The notes below the pieces were generated by a model. The model had not been told where the DNA came from. It did no database searches and was given only the letters and a program-made list of their open reading frames with translations. A stretch of DNA of 64,000 bases from Sinosporangium siamense (GTDB lineage Bacteria > Actinomycetota > Actinomycetes > Streptosporangiales > Streptosporangiaceae), in contig NZ_BOOW01000006.1 in the NCBI RefSeq assembly GCF_016863435.1, positions 1 through 64,000 of the forward strand. The letters are read 5' to 3'. Made by a program: the position numbers and the translations under genes. Below are positions 33,916-43,120 of this stretch, one piece after another. Within the stretch, counting starts at the first letter, position 1. Every line of letters begins with the position of its first letter.

Positions 33916-34800
33916 GTGAGTTCCGCCCTTTACGGCCGTGACGTCCTCATTCTTGATGGAGGTTTGGCGACAAGACTGGAAGCCCTGGGAAACGACCTGC
34001 GCGACGACCTATGGTCGGCCCGGCTTCTCGCCGACGACCCCGAAGTGATCCTCCGGGCTCACCGCGACTACTTCACCGCCGGTGCCGACGTCGCGACCAC
34101 AGCCAGTTATCAGGCCACCATCCCCGGCCTCATGCGCCGGGGATGCTCGGCCGCCGAGGCCGAGCGCCTGATCTCCCTCTCGGTCGAGATCGCCGGCCGC
34201 GCCCGCGACGAGCACGGCAGCGGCCTGGTGGCCGCCAGCGTCGGCCCCTATGGCGCCTACCTCGCCAACGGGGCCGAATACACCGGCGACTACGACCTCG
34301 ACGAGGACGGCCTCACCGACTGGCACCGCGACAGGTGGCACCTGCTCGCCGGCACCGACGCCGACCTGCTCGCCTGCGAGACCATCCCGTCGTACGGCGA
34401 GGCCCAGGCACTCGCCCGCCTCCTCGACGAGACCCCCGACGTCCGCATCTGGGTGAGCTTCTCCTGCCGGGACGAGGCACACATCAGCGACGGCACCCCG
34501 CTGAAGGACGCCGCCGCCGTGTTCTCCGGCCACCCGAGGGTCGTCGCGGTCGGGATCAACTGCACCCAGCCCCGCTATATCCCCTCCCTGATCCGGTGCG
34601 TCGACAACTTCCCGGTCGTCGTCTACCCGAACTCCGGCGAGGACTACGACCCCGTCGCCGGGACATGGACCGGTTTCACCGAACCCGACGAGTTCGCCCA
34701 GGCCGCGGTGGCATGGTTCGCGGCCGGGGCGAGCCTCATCGGGGGCTGCTGCCGTACGACACCCGAGCACATCCGGGGTGTCCGGGCCCGCCTGTCCTGA
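33916..34800 (+). CDS. mmuM: homocysteine S-methyltransferase
   Basis: Transfers a methyl group to homocysteine to form methionine, usually from S-methylmethionine or SAM. The 294-residue TIM-barrel protein carries zinc ligands in INCTQP and GGCCRTTP, and substrate-loop residues in DGGLATRLEALG and TTASYQAT. Length and motifs fit the cobalamin-independent MmuM/YagD type. TAGAGT 6 nt before GTG 33916 suggests a leaderless transcript; no ribosome site is seen. It converges on the VIT/VWA gene with 4 nt between stops. Confidence 0.94.
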   Translation: MSSALYGRDVLILDGGLATRLEALGNDLRDDLWSARLLADDPEVILRAHRDYFTAGADVATTASYQATIPGLMRRGCSAAEAERLISLSVEIAGRARDEHGSGLVAASVGPYGAYLANGAEYTGDYDLDEDGLTDWHRDRWHLLAGTDADLLACETIPSYGEAQALARLLDETPDVRIWVSFSCRDEAHISDGTPLKDAAAVFSGHPRVVAVGINCTQPRYIPSLIRCVDNFPVVVYPNSGEDYDPVAGTWTGFTEPDEFAQAAVAWFAAGASLIGGCCRTTPEHIRGVRARLS

Positions 34801-34804
34801 GCGG

Positions 34805-37204
34805 TCAGCTCCGCTTCCAGAAGGCGCGCGGCGAGCCGCCGCCCCGGCCCGTCAGGGTGCCGAGCAGCTCACGGGTGCGGCGCACCAGCTCGTCGAGGTC
34901 GGCGCCGGGCCGCTCGGCCGCCTCAAGGTCGCGTGCCAGGGCCGCCAGCTCCTTGTGCCCGTCGAGGTAGGCCGCGAGCGCCGCGAGGCGGCTGCCCAGG
35001 TCGGCGAGATAGCCGCGCAGGTCGCGGGCGGACAGCTGGGTCACGCTCTCCACACGCTCCAGCTCCTGCAAGAGCTGCGGCCTGATCTCCTCCAGCGCGT
35101 TGCGGGGCGCCGCCTGCCTCGCTTTGCGCGCCCGGCCGCCGAACAGCCCGCCGCCGGCGGCGGGGCTCGGCGCCCCCACGCCGGCTCCCGGGGGCGGCGG
35201 CGCGGCGAACGCGGGCGAGGCCGCGACCGGGGGCGAAGGCCGGCTGAGCGCGTCGTCCTGGGTGAACGCCATGGACGCCATGGACGCCGGCATCATGCGG
35301 GGCATCGCCGCCGGAGGCTTGGGCCGATCCCAGCCGCTCGGCATCTCGACCGGCTGAATGACGCGGTGCTCCGGCCCGCCGTCACTCGTGACCCGGGAAT
35401 CCACCGCGACAAAAGCCGTGAACCTACTCAAAACCCCGAACCGCAGCGAGGTCGCCACGATCTCCTGCTCCAGGCCGGGATCCCTGAGGCGGTCCTCCGC
35501 GGCATAGTGGTCCTCCAGCGCCCGCACCCGCGCCCGCGCCCACACCGCGCGTACGGCTGCGCCCGCGCGAGCCGGTCCGTGAGCCTCCGTGACCGCCCCC
35601 TCGACCCGCCGCTCCCACGGCTCGCCGTCGGGCCCCGTCCCGCGCAGGGTCAGCGTCCCCGCCGCCGCACCGCGGAACCGCCCCATCACCGTCAACGGCA
35701 CTCCCGTGAACATCGACCCAAGATGCGTGACACTGTCGTCCTCCACGCCGAGCCCGTCGGCCGACAGCGCCAGTCCCGTCACCAGCGGCGCGCCGATGCG
35801 GCGGTGGATGTGCTCCATCGCCTCGTCGAGCCGGTCCTCCGACTCCACCAGCTCGCAGCGCCCCGACCCGAAACCGGCCAGCCGGCCGAGGAAGGCGGCG
35901 TTGACCGCCCGGTCGACGCCCACCGTGTGCATGCGGACACCGAGCAGCGCGGCCCCGATGCGGGACAGGATGTGGTCCTCACCCGCCACCTGCCCGTCGG
36001 TGACCAGCACGACCACCCGGTCCCTGCCGTCCTCGCCGGCGGTGAGCAGCGCCACAGCCTGCTCCAGCGGCTGAAGCATCTCCGTGCCGCCCCGCGCGTC
36101 GAGGGACGCCAGATGCTCGACCGCGCGGAACCTGTTGCGGTCGGTCGCGGGCGCGAGCCCCTCACCGAGCGCCGCCGGCCGCTCCACCTCGTGGTCGAAG
36201 GACAACACCGCGAACCGGTCGTCTGCCGTCAACGTGTCCACGATGCGGGCCGCCGCCCGCCGCGCGGTCACCATCTTCCACCCGCCCATGCTGCCCGAAC
36301 GGTCGAGCACCAGGACCACGTCCTTCGGCACCCGGCGCTCACCCTCGGGCGGCACAACCGTCAGCAGGAACGTGCCCTCCTCGCCCTCGTCGGGGGCGAG
36401 CACCAGCGAGTCGGCCGCGTCGAACGCCAGCCGCAGCACGAAGTCGCGGTCGAGCCGCTCCTCCGGCATGAGCCGCACGACCGTGCCCTCCGCCGTGGTC
36501 TCCTCCCGCGTCACGTGCAGGCTGGAGCGCACCTCGCGCGGCTGGAGGCCGGCGGCGTCGATCGTCACCGCGAGCGACAGCCGCACCGGACTGGGAAAGC
36601 CGGGCAGCAGCACCGGCGGGGTGATGCGGGAGGCATCGGGCACGGCGTCGGTGTCGGGCGCGGTGCCGTCGCCGGCGGGCGGCCCGTCGATCGGGGTGCC
36701 CGGCACATAACGCGGGGCCACCACGAGCGGGAAGCGGAAGGTCGCGGCCCCGTCTTCGTACGGCAGAGGCTGAGTCAGCGTCAACCGCACCGTCACCCGC
36801 TCCCCGGGCACCATGTTGCCGACCCGCATGGTGAACACGTCGGGCCGTTCCTCCTCGGCTATCGCCGCCCGGCGCCCCTCCGCCAGCGCGCGGTCGTAGT
36901 CCGCTCTGGCCTGGCCGCGCTCTTTGAGCACCCCCTCCACCACGTGGCCGTCGGCCTCCATGGTGAACGAGGTGACCGCGGCCCGGTCCGGCAGCGGGAA
37001 GACGTAGGTCGCCTCCAGCGACACGTCGTGCACGTTGGTGAACTCCTGCGTCACCATCACGTCCGCGACCATGCCGGCGACGGCGGCGTTGACGTCGACG
37101 CTCGAAAGCGGCAGGTTGCCGCGCTCGGTGCTCAGCGCGCCGAGCCCGGCGTCGGGGCGAGGCGGGCACTGCTCCTTGGGCAGTGACACGACTGTGAAGG
37201 TCAT
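34805..37204 (-). CDS. VIT and von Willebrand A domain protein
   Basis: A 799-residue protein with an N-terminal VIT domain (about 20-150, as in inter-alpha-trypsin inhibitor heavy chains), then a VWA domain with an intact MIDAS start (LVLDRSGSMGGWKM) and TDG motif (LVTDGQVAG), then a Pro/Ala-rich linker and a helical C-terminus. There is no signal peptide or membrane helix, so it appears cytosolic, unlike the animal proteins. The start is well supported (GGAAGGGAG 6 nt upstream) and shares one base with the MerR stop. It probably scaffolds a Mg-dependent complex; no partner is apparent except MerR. Confidence 0.9.
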   Translation of the reverse strand: MTFTVVSLPKEQCPPRPDAGLGALSTERGNLPLSSVDVNAAVAGMVADVMVTQEFTNVHDVSLEATYVFPLPDRAAVTSFTMEADGHVVEGVLKERGQARADYDRALAEGRRAAIAEEERPDVFTMRVGNMVPGERVTVRLTLTQPLPYEDGAATFRFPLVVAPRYVPGTPIDGPPAGDGTAPDTDAVPDASRITPPVLLPGFPSPVRLSLAVTIDAAGLQPREVRSSLHVTREETTAEGTVVRLMPEERLDRDFVLRLAFDAADSLVLAPDEGEEGTFLLTVVPPEGERRVPKDVVLVLDRSGSMGGWKMVTARRAAARIVDTLTADDRFAVLSFDHEVERPAALGEGLAPATDRNRFRAVEHLASLDARGGTEMLQPLEQAVALLTAGEDGRDRVVVLVTDGQVAGEDHILSRIGAALLGVRMHTVGVDRAVNAAFLGRLAGFGSGRCELVESEDRLDEAMEHIHRRIGAPLVTGLALSADGLGVEDDSVTHLGSMFTGVPLTVMGRFRGAAAGTLTLRGTGPDGEPWERRVEGAVTEAHGPARAGAAVRAVWARARVRALEDHYAAEDRLRDPGLEQEIVATSLRFGVLSRFTAFVAVDSRVTSDGGPEHRVIQPVEMPSGWDRPKPPAAMPRMMPASMASMAFTQDDALSRPSPPVAASPAFAAPPPPGAGVGAPSPAAGGGLFGGRARKARQAAPRNALEEIRPQLLQELERVESVTQLSARDLRGYLADLGSRLAALAAYLDGHKELAALARDLEAAERPGADLDELVRRTRELLGTLTGRGGGSPRAFWKRS

Positions 37205-37854
37205 CAGGTGCTCCCTTCCGGAGCTGCGTCGAAGGCGGTGTCGATGAGGCCCAGGGTGCGCAGCGCGTCGAGCAGCGGGACGGCCGCCTCTCCCAGCACC
37301 GCGAGGTCGAAGGGGGTGGGGGCACGTCCGGACAACATCACCGTCACTCCCGGTGCCAGCCGTACGCCGTGGACGAGCGCCGGGCCGGGCGCCGTCGTCA
37401 CCGGCTGGGGGATCGTCGCGTCCAGGGGATCTCGCAGGTCTTGCGAACCGGTGCCGCGGGCCCAGAACCGCTCGCGTGCGGGAACGTGTGTGGCGCTCCG
37501 GGGTGTTTCCTCTGCGTCCGCGACGGGCGGCCCACCAGGCGGCTCGGGCAGCCGGGCGACCTCCGCGAGGGCCGCGTCGGTGGCGCCTGTGAGCCGCGCC
37601 TGGATGTCGGCGATCGACAGCCCCGCGCTCTGGAGGCGCTTGACGGCCACCAACTGGAGCAGGTGGCGCCTGCCGTATCTCGCCACGCGGCCACGGCGGG
37701 TCAGCGGCGGGTCCAGCAGGCCGATCGTCGTATACCACCGGATGAGGCGCTCGCTCGGCACCTCGCGGATCCTCCCGTTGGCGCCGCGCGCGCCGTCGCG
37801 CAGCACGCCGGTCGCGCGCTCCGCCAGCTCGGCGATCGTCAGGGTCTCCTCCAT
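37204..37854 (-). CDS. MerR-family regulator
   Basis: A 216-residue regulator with a MerR-type winged helix whose recognition helix has an unusual insertion (LAERATGVLRDGARGANGRIREVPSERLIRWYTTIGLLDPP), followed by RYGRRHLLQLVAVKRLQSAGLSIADIQ. The C-terminal part (about 120-216) is not a known metal- or drug-binding domain and has no Cys. It is the first gene of an operon with the VIT/VWA gene and very probably autoregulated: a clean promoter overlapping a dyad lies directly upstream and places the start at ATG 37854 on a leaderless transcript. Confidence 0.9.
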   Translation of the reverse strand: MEETLTIAELAERATGVLRDGARGANGRIREVPSERLIRWYTTIGLLDPPLTRRGRVARYGRRHLLQLVAVKRLQSAGLSIADIQARLTGATDAALAEVARLPEPPGGPPVADAEETPRSATHVPARERFWARGTGSQDLRDPLDATIPQPVTTAPGPALVHGVRLAPGVTVMLSGRAPTPFDLAVLGEAAVPLLDALRTLGLIDTAFDAAPEGST

Positions 37855-37890
37855 ATCCGCAGAATTACACTGTAACTATGACAGTGTCAA
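37855..37890 (-). promoter_or_regulatory. promoter and operator of the merR operon
   Basis: On the minus strand TTGACA (37885-37890), a 17-nt spacer and TAATTC (37862-37867) are followed 7 nt later by ATG 37854. ACACTGT (37867-37873) and ACAGTGT (37881-37887) form a perfect dyad across the spacer, the usual MerR binding position. Confidence 0.82.
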
Positions 37891-38022
37891 TCAAATTGGG
37901 CCAAGGGTTGGTCAATATGCGTCCTTTGGGAAGATTTTTCGGGTGATGGCGTGATTTAGGCGGGTAGGGCAGCGTAGAGGGCCCGTCACGGCGGGCCATA
38001 CCTACAACGGAGGGGATCCACC

Positions 38023-38490
38023 ATGGCCGCGATCACCGGCTCGTTGACGCCTCAGAACCGGAAGATCGTCGGCGAGGCGCTCCAGGGCGCACTCGTCGAC
38101 CTGCTCGACCTCACACTCCTTGCCAAGCAGGCGCACTGGAATGTGATCGGGCACAACTTCCGCTCTGTGCACCTGCACCTCGACGAGATCGTCAAGGTCA
38201 TGCGCAAACACACCGACACCGTCGCCGAACGGGCCAGCGCCATAGGCGCCCACCCCGACGGCCGTGCGTCCACGGTTGTCAAGACCAGCCACGTGCCTCA
38301 GTTGGACGGGGGATCGATAGAGGACGGCAAGGTCGTCGCCGCGATGACCGACATCCTCGAATCGATCATCGCCAGAATGCGCGAACGCATCGAGGTCACC
38401 GCGGAAACCGACCCCGTCACCCAGGACCTTCTCGACGCCGTCGCCCACGACCTGGAGAAGCACCACTGGATGATGCAGGCCCAGCGCTGA
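38023..38490 (+). CDS. dps: Dps-family ferritin-like DNA-protection protein
   Basis: A 155-residue four-helix-bundle protein that forms a dodecamer, oxidises and stores iron and protects DNA under oxidative stress. The inter-subunit ferroxidase ligands are visible: His in KQAHWNVIG, then HLHLDEIVK with the His and Asp/Glu ligands. The N-terminal tail is short, with few Lys, so direct DNA binding may be weak. GGAGGGG precedes ATG 38023. It ends 10 nt from the convergent NTPase gene. Confidence 0.95.
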   Translation: MAAITGSLTPQNRKIVGEALQGALVDLLDLTLLAKQAHWNVIGHNFRSVHLHLDEIVKVMRKHTDTVAERASAIGAHPDGRASTVVKTSHVPQLDGGSIEDGKVVAAMTDILESIIARMRERIEVTAETDPVTQDLLDAVAHDLEKHHWMMQAQR

Positions 38491-38500
38491 CCCGCGGGCT

Positions 38501-41500
38501 TCAGAGCAGGTCCCTGGCCGCACCTGCGACCGGCGGGAACGACGCCAGCAACGCGCGGACACACTCCCAGCGCACACCCGGCGACTCGTGCAGACCCAGC
38601 TCGGCCACCGCCTCCCGGAAGGCGTCCCCGCCCTTGGGGGAGGCCCGCTCCAGACGGCTGAGCGCCGTCTCACCCCCCAGCCGGTCCCGCACCAGCGACG
38701 AGACCAGATGCGGCCACCGCACGGCCAGCGCGGCGATCTTCGCCACGGCGGCGTCCGACACGGCGGGCCCGCCCGACAGGCTCCGCCGGTAGGCGAGGAA
38801 CGCGTAAAACCTGTAGACGTTCAAGTAGCGCTTCACCTCCCGCGGATTGCCGAGGGCCAGCACGTGCAGCGCGGGCTCGATCGCGCGGTAGGCGTTCTCG
38901 TCGCTGTAGAGATCGTTGAACACCCGGTCGGCCGCCATCCGCGCCGCCGGGGAGAGGGTGAACCCCGGCGAGGACACGACACCCTCCACCCGCTGGACCT
39001 CACGGGTGATCGCGTCGAGGTCGTCGGGGGAGGGATCGCGGCTCCTGATCGCCCACTCCAGCCGCTCCACAAGCGCCTCGTCCACGGCTGGCCGCGGTGT
39101 ACGGCGTGAGCCTTCCCGGCCGGAGACCTCGGACGCCGGCCTGGGGGCCGCCGGGCCCGGGGGCACCGCTTGCGTGAACGCCGACAGCGGGTCGGACGCC
39201 TCGGCTGGCAGGCGGCCGTCCAGCCCGAGAAGCGCACGAATGTAGGCGGGCACCTGCCGGTCCTCGTCCAGCCTCGGCATGCTGAGCGGCAACTGCACCA
39301 TCTTCTCCAGGAACCGCCACCCGAGCCCCGGCCGATCACCCTCGGGCAACGCCTCCACCAGGTCCCGATAGGCCGACTCGACGTGCGCCGCCACCACCTC
39401 GGGCTCCATCGCCAGCACGAACACGCAGTTGGGGAACCCGCCCGCCAGAAACAGATTGACCGCCTCGATGACCTGCGCCACCGTGCCGGGCGAACACCGG
39501 TCGAGGTCGTCCACGAACACCACCAGCGGCCGGTCCTCCGTCGCAACCAGGTCCAGCACGTGGCGTATATCCGTCTGCACCAGATGCAGGAACCCCGCCC
39601 TCGACTGATAGCCCGGATCCGCCACGGCCTCCCCGGCCGCGGCCCCCACCGGCCCCAGCAGGTCCGGCTGCCGCACCAACCCGCCGAACGCCACGTTCGC
39701 CGACTCCCTGAAGAACCCCGCCAGCCGTACGGCTCCCGCCCCCAGCACGGCCACCGGCCCCACCGACCCCAGCACCCCCGCCGCATCTCGCAGGGCGGGC
39801 CCGAACACCGGCGACAACGCGGCGGCGGCCACCGCCGCACCCGTCAGCACCACCGTCACCCCCAGCGCGAGCGCCAGCGGCACGAGGCGGGTGAGCGCCA
39901 GGCCGTAGGCCCGCCGCCGGATCGCCTCCCTGTCGACTCGCGCCAGATTGAGCTCCAGCCAGAACCGCTCCCTCTCCCCCCGGGGCAACCGCCGCGTCAC
40001 CTGGGTGATGATCTCGTGCGCCAACCCGGCCCAGACCTGCTCACTGCTCTGGTAGACCCACGGGTTGAACCACACCGTCGGCCGCCATCCGCTCCGCCCC
40101 GCGGCCTCATCCATGGGCTCGGCCCGCTGCTCCCGGGGCTCCCCGGGTGCCCTCCTCACCCGGGCCATCACCTCGGCGTTGGTCACCAGCGCGCCCCGCC
40201 GCCCCCTCGGGGCACCCGCGGCCTCGTCACGCGTCCGCCGTGACCACAGGGCCAGGCGGCTCCACCACTCCTTGACCGGCGGGCGTCGCAGTGCGCCCTG
40301 GGGCGTGTCCGCGGTGTCGTCACCCGTGTGCCGTGTGGTCCGGCGTGTCCGGCCGGACGGCCATTGCCGGAGGGTGTCCGCGACGGGACCTCTTGCGCGC
40401 CGTGGCCAAGGGTCGTCGTTCCGCTGAGACGGGGGCCGGTCGTTGTGGCGCCGTGCCGTGTCCGGCTCGCCGGCGGTTCGTGCGCGCCGGGAGAGCCGAT
40501 CCAGGGCGCCGTCCCCGATCTGTAGGTCGCGGGACCAGGGATCGGTGAACGTGTGGCGGGGTGGCAGCCCGCCGGGAAACGTGAAGCGTGCGCCGGCCGC
40601 AGGGGACGCGTCACGGCCCCACGGTGGTGTCGCGTCGGCCCCGCCTCCCGGGGCCTCGGCCGGGATCGGGGCCTCGCCGTACCGGGCCGGCCGCTCGTCG
40701 GCGGTTGCCTCCCGGCGGCCGAGGCGGTGCCACGGGCGCGGATGGGGGGATCGGTCGCCGGGCTTCCCGTCGGCCGGGCGCGGCCTCTGCCCTCGGGGCA
40801 GGCGTGAGCGGGAGCGGCGCACCAGGTGGACGCGGGCCGGGCTGCCTCCGGCGGCGCCGGGGTCGAGGAGGTCCTGGATCATGCGCATCAGCGACGTCTT
40901 CCCTGTGCCCCACGGCCCCTTGACGCCGATCGTCAGCGGTGGCCGGGTGTCGGGGTGGCGGATGAAGGCCGCGACGGCCTCGGCGTAGACGGCGTGGCCG
41001 AGGCGGTCGCTCGTCGTCCACCGGTCGGCGGTGAGAGGGGTGCGCGGCGGAAGCCGCCGCCCCTCCGCGCGGCCTCTGCGCAACACCGCGGGCACACGCT
41101 CGACCTCCTCCGGGGTGAGCCGGGTCAGGCCCACCTCCCGCACGGACTCGTGAGCGAACGTGCCCGTCTGACCGAGCAGACCCCATTCGGCCAGCGTGTG
41201 CCATGCGGACGTGTCGCCCGTCATCAATCCGGCCAGCTCGGGGGTCAGGGGTTCGTCGTCGTGGAGCAGCGCGGCCCGCCGCAGGAGGCAACGCGCGTCC
41301 TCCCCGAGGTGCAGGTCGTAGACACGGCTGACGATTTCCGCGGCGGGGCGCGAGGAGACCGGATCGCCCGCGCGGGCCAGCCGGGCCGCGGTGGCCGCGA
41401 GCCGCGGCTCCACGGCGGGCGCGGTGAGACGCCGTGGAGCCGCGACGACCCGCTCGGCGTCCCCGTGCGTGAAGAGCACGACCTGCCGGCCCGCACCCAG

Positions 41501-42280
41501 CGATTCGTAACGCCTGCGCGCCACGTCGTAGAGGTCGCCGATCGTGACCGCTCCATCCGGGGAGGAGCCGCTCCGCCGATCCGGCCGATCGCGGACTTCG
41601 GAGGAGGACCTGGGGGCCGGGGGCGACATGTGATCGCCCATGTCCCACTCGCCGTGCACATCAGGGCCATCGCCGGCCGTGTCCCATCCCTCCCGCGGGG
41701 ACGGCCGTGCCGTATCGGGCGCGTCGCCCGCATCCCACTCGTCCTCAAACGGCGGGAAAGCATCCTGGGGCGGCAGCAGGAGAGCGTCGGCCAGAAGGGC
41801 GGTGAGGGAGGGGACGGTGCCGGGGCGCGCGACGCCCGGGGTGATGCCGACGGTGAGGGCGGCAGCCGCCACGGGCGGGTCCCCGGGCACCCGCAGCCAG
41901 CGGACGGCCCCTTCGGAAGCGTTGTCGCCGCCGTGGATGAGCCAGCCGAAATCCACGATCAGCAAGACCGCCGCCGCACCTGTGTCGCCCGCCATGCGCC
42001 CGAAGTCGGCGACCGCCATGGGCGCGGCCTCCGGCCCCGAGGCCCACCGCACGAGCAGTAGCTCGCCCGGCTCGGCCGAGGCGAGGAAGCCGGCCATCAC
42101 GAGCTGCGGCGCGTCGCCCGGCGGCACCTCACGGGTGTCGAACCCGCGCACCCTGAGGGCGTGCGCCAGGCGCACGGCGTCTCCCGGCCGGTCGGCGGTC
42201 CGGTCGGCCCGGTCGAGGAAGATCAGAGCACGCCGGGCCCGGATGGGCGTGGTGGCCGTCGACCGCACCGAGAGCCGCAT
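38501..42280 (-). CDS. KAP-family P-loop NTPase with degenerate caspase-like N-terminus
   Basis: A 1259-residue multidomain protein. Residues about 15-180 follow the bacterial caspase-like layout (RALIFLDRAD, ALRVRGFDT, ELLLVRWASG, VLLIVDFGWLIHGG), but the catalytic His-Gly and Cys positions read Ala-Ser-Gly and Phe-Gly. A linker with VTIGDLYDVARRRYESLG follows, then a helical region with CLLRRAALLHDDEPLT. The KAP NTPase has Walker A GPWGTGKTS (454-462), an Arg/Pro-rich insert of about 240 residues, the FNPW motif (738-741), two membrane helices (about 795-855) and Walker B VVFVDDLDR (920-928). GGGAGGT 7 nt before ATG 42280 fixes the start. KAP and caspase-like modules occur in conflict systems; a defence or cell-death role is an inference. 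Confidence 0.85.
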   Translation of the reverse strand: MRLSVRSTATTPIRARRALIFLDRADRTADRPGDAVRLAHALRVRGFDTREVPPGDAPQLVMAGFLASAEPGELLLVRWASGPEAAPMAVADFGRMAGDTGAAAVLLIVDFGWLIHGGDNASEGAVRWLRVPGDPPVAAAALTVGITPGVARPGTVPSLTALLADALLLPPQDAFPPFEDEWDAGDAPDTARPSPREGWDTAGDGPDVHGEWDMGDHMSPPAPRSSSEVRDRPDRRSGSSPDGAVTIGDLYDVARRRYESLGAGRQVVLFTHGDAERVVAAPRRLTAPAVEPRLAATAARLARAGDPVSSRPAAEIVSRVYDLHLGEDARCLLRRAALLHDDEPLTPELAGLMTGDTSAWHTLAEWGLLGQTGTFAHESVREVGLTRLTPEEVERVPAVLRRGRAEGRRLPPRTPLTADRWTTSDRLGHAVYAEAVAAFIRHPDTRPPLTIGVKGPWGTGKTSLMRMIQDLLDPGAAGGSPARVHLVRRSRSRLPRGQRPRPADGKPGDRSPHPRPWHRLGRREATADERPARYGEAPIPAEAPGGGADATPPWGRDASPAAGARFTFPGGLPPRHTFTDPWSRDLQIGDGALDRLSRRARTAGEPDTARRHNDRPPSQRNDDPWPRRARGPVADTLRQWPSGRTRRTTRHTGDDTADTPQGALRRPPVKEWWSRLALWSRRTRDEAAGAPRGRRGALVTNAEVMARVRRAPGEPREQRAEPMDEAAGRSGWRPTVWFNPWVYQSSEQVWAGLAHEIITQVTRRLPRGERERFWLELNLARVDREAIRRRAYGLALTRLVPLALALGVTVVLTGAAVAAAALSPVFGPALRDAAGVLGSVGPVAVLGAGAVRLAGFFRESANVAFGGLVRQPDLLGPVGAAAGEAVADPGYQSRAGFLHLVQTDIRHVLDLVATEDRPLVVFVDDLDRCSPGTVAQVIEAVNLFLAGGFPNCVFVLAMEPEVVAAHVESAYRDLVEALPEGDRPGLGWRFLEKMVQLPLSMPRLDEDRQVPAYIRALLGLDGRLPAEASDPLSAFTQAVPPGPAAPRPASEVSGREGSRRTPRPAVDEALVERLEWAIRSRDPSPDDLDAITREVQRVEGVVSSPGFTLSPAARMAADRVFNDLYSDENAYRAIEPALHVLALGNPREVKRYLNVYRFYAFLAYRRSLSGGPAVSDAAVAKIAALAVRWPHLVSSLVRDRLGGETALSRLERASPKGGDAFREAVAELGLHESPGVRWECVRALLASFPPVAGAARDLL

Positions 42281-42833
42281 CCGACGACCTCCCACCCGTC
42301 CAGGCCAACTCCTCCACTCCATGATCGCCCGCACCCGCCGCAAGCCGTTGATCTGCGGCGAAGGGTTTGCGAAAGCTTGAGCGCCACCCCATCGGGGACG
42401 GGCGGGCACCTCCTCCGGGGCCACGCAGGCGCGTTGCCGGGAACCCCGTCGTGCCCCGCGGGTCCAAGACGGCGTCCCGCCCACCCCATCGGGGATGGGC
42501 GGGCACCTCCTCCGGGGCCACCGCAGGCGTTGCCGGGAGCTTCGTCGCGCCGCGTGGGTCCATGACGGAGTCCCGCGCCGCCGACCCGACGCGGGGCCGC
42601 CGCAGGAGCTTCCCGCCACATCGCCCTGGAGGCCGATCGTACGGTGGCCCGCACGTCCGCGTGCTGGGCGCTTGGCGCCGGTCGGCCGCCACGGATGGGA
42701 GCAGCCACAGAGCTCGATCGGGTGAGGGGAGGGTGCCGGCCGGCCGGATGGGCGCAGCCGGCCCCCGATCGGCAGTGTCCGGCCTCGGCACGGGTCGGCC
42801 TGGACGGGGCCGCTCCGGGGGACCGGAGCGGGG
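42281..42833. other. 553-nt gap with a tandem repeat upstream of the NTPase gene
   Basis: Contains the 97-bp tandem repeat at 42384-42576. Long open frames cross this region on the minus strand (42283-42619 and beyond), but they are composition artefacts without conserved residues. The NTPase promoter should lie here; I cannot place it. Confidence 0.6.
42384..42576. repeat. tandem imperfect 97/96-bp direct repeat
   Basis: Copy 1 (42384-42480) and copy 2 (42481-42576) both start CCACCCCATCGGGGA, share GGGCGGGCACCTCCTCCGGG and GTTGCCGGGA, and end GTCCCGC. They differ by scattered substitutions and short indels. Confidence 0.85.
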
Positions 42834-43109
42834 TCAGACGGGGGATGGGGGCAGGGCCTGGGTGAGGTAGCCGGCGACGATGGTTTTCAGCTCGGTCGTG
42901 AGGACCGCGGCCTCGGCGGGGGTGGCCTGGACGATGAGGGGGAAGACGGCACGGGCGGTGGCCACGCAGACGGCGGCGACCGTCGTATAGCGGTCGGGGG
43001 GAAGCCCTGGAGCGCGGTGGGCGAAGATCTCGGCGAGCCGGGCGCCGATGCCCCGGTGGTGTTCGGCCTGCTCTGGCTCTATCTGCGCCGGCTCCTGGCC
43101 TCCTCTCAT
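42834..43109 (-). pseudogene. C-terminal remnant of a TetR-family regulator
   Basis: A 91-residue reading (from ATG 43109) that looks like the ligand-domain end of a TetR protein: HHRGIGARLAEIFAHRAPGLPPDRYTTVAAVCVATARAVFPLI, then ELKTIVAGYLTQALPP. No helix-turn-helix is encoded upstream, because the glpK coding end begins 12 nt away (43121). The simplest reading is a 5'-truncated tetR gene; a stand-alone small protein cannot be excluded. Confidence 0.55.
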
Positions 43110-43120
43110 GCGGTTGAGCG

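Noticed and set aside
38501-42280. Frameshift or assembly error in the Arg/Pro-rich insert of the KAP protein
   Set aside because: The frame stays open through the insert and the FNPW, membrane and Walker B motifs follow in order, so the insert is more likely a genuine low-complexity linker.
42281-42619. N-terminal extension of the KAP protein to ATG 42619
   Set aside because: The extension is encoded by the tandem 97-bp repeat and lacks conserved residues; a good ribosome site precedes ATG 42280.
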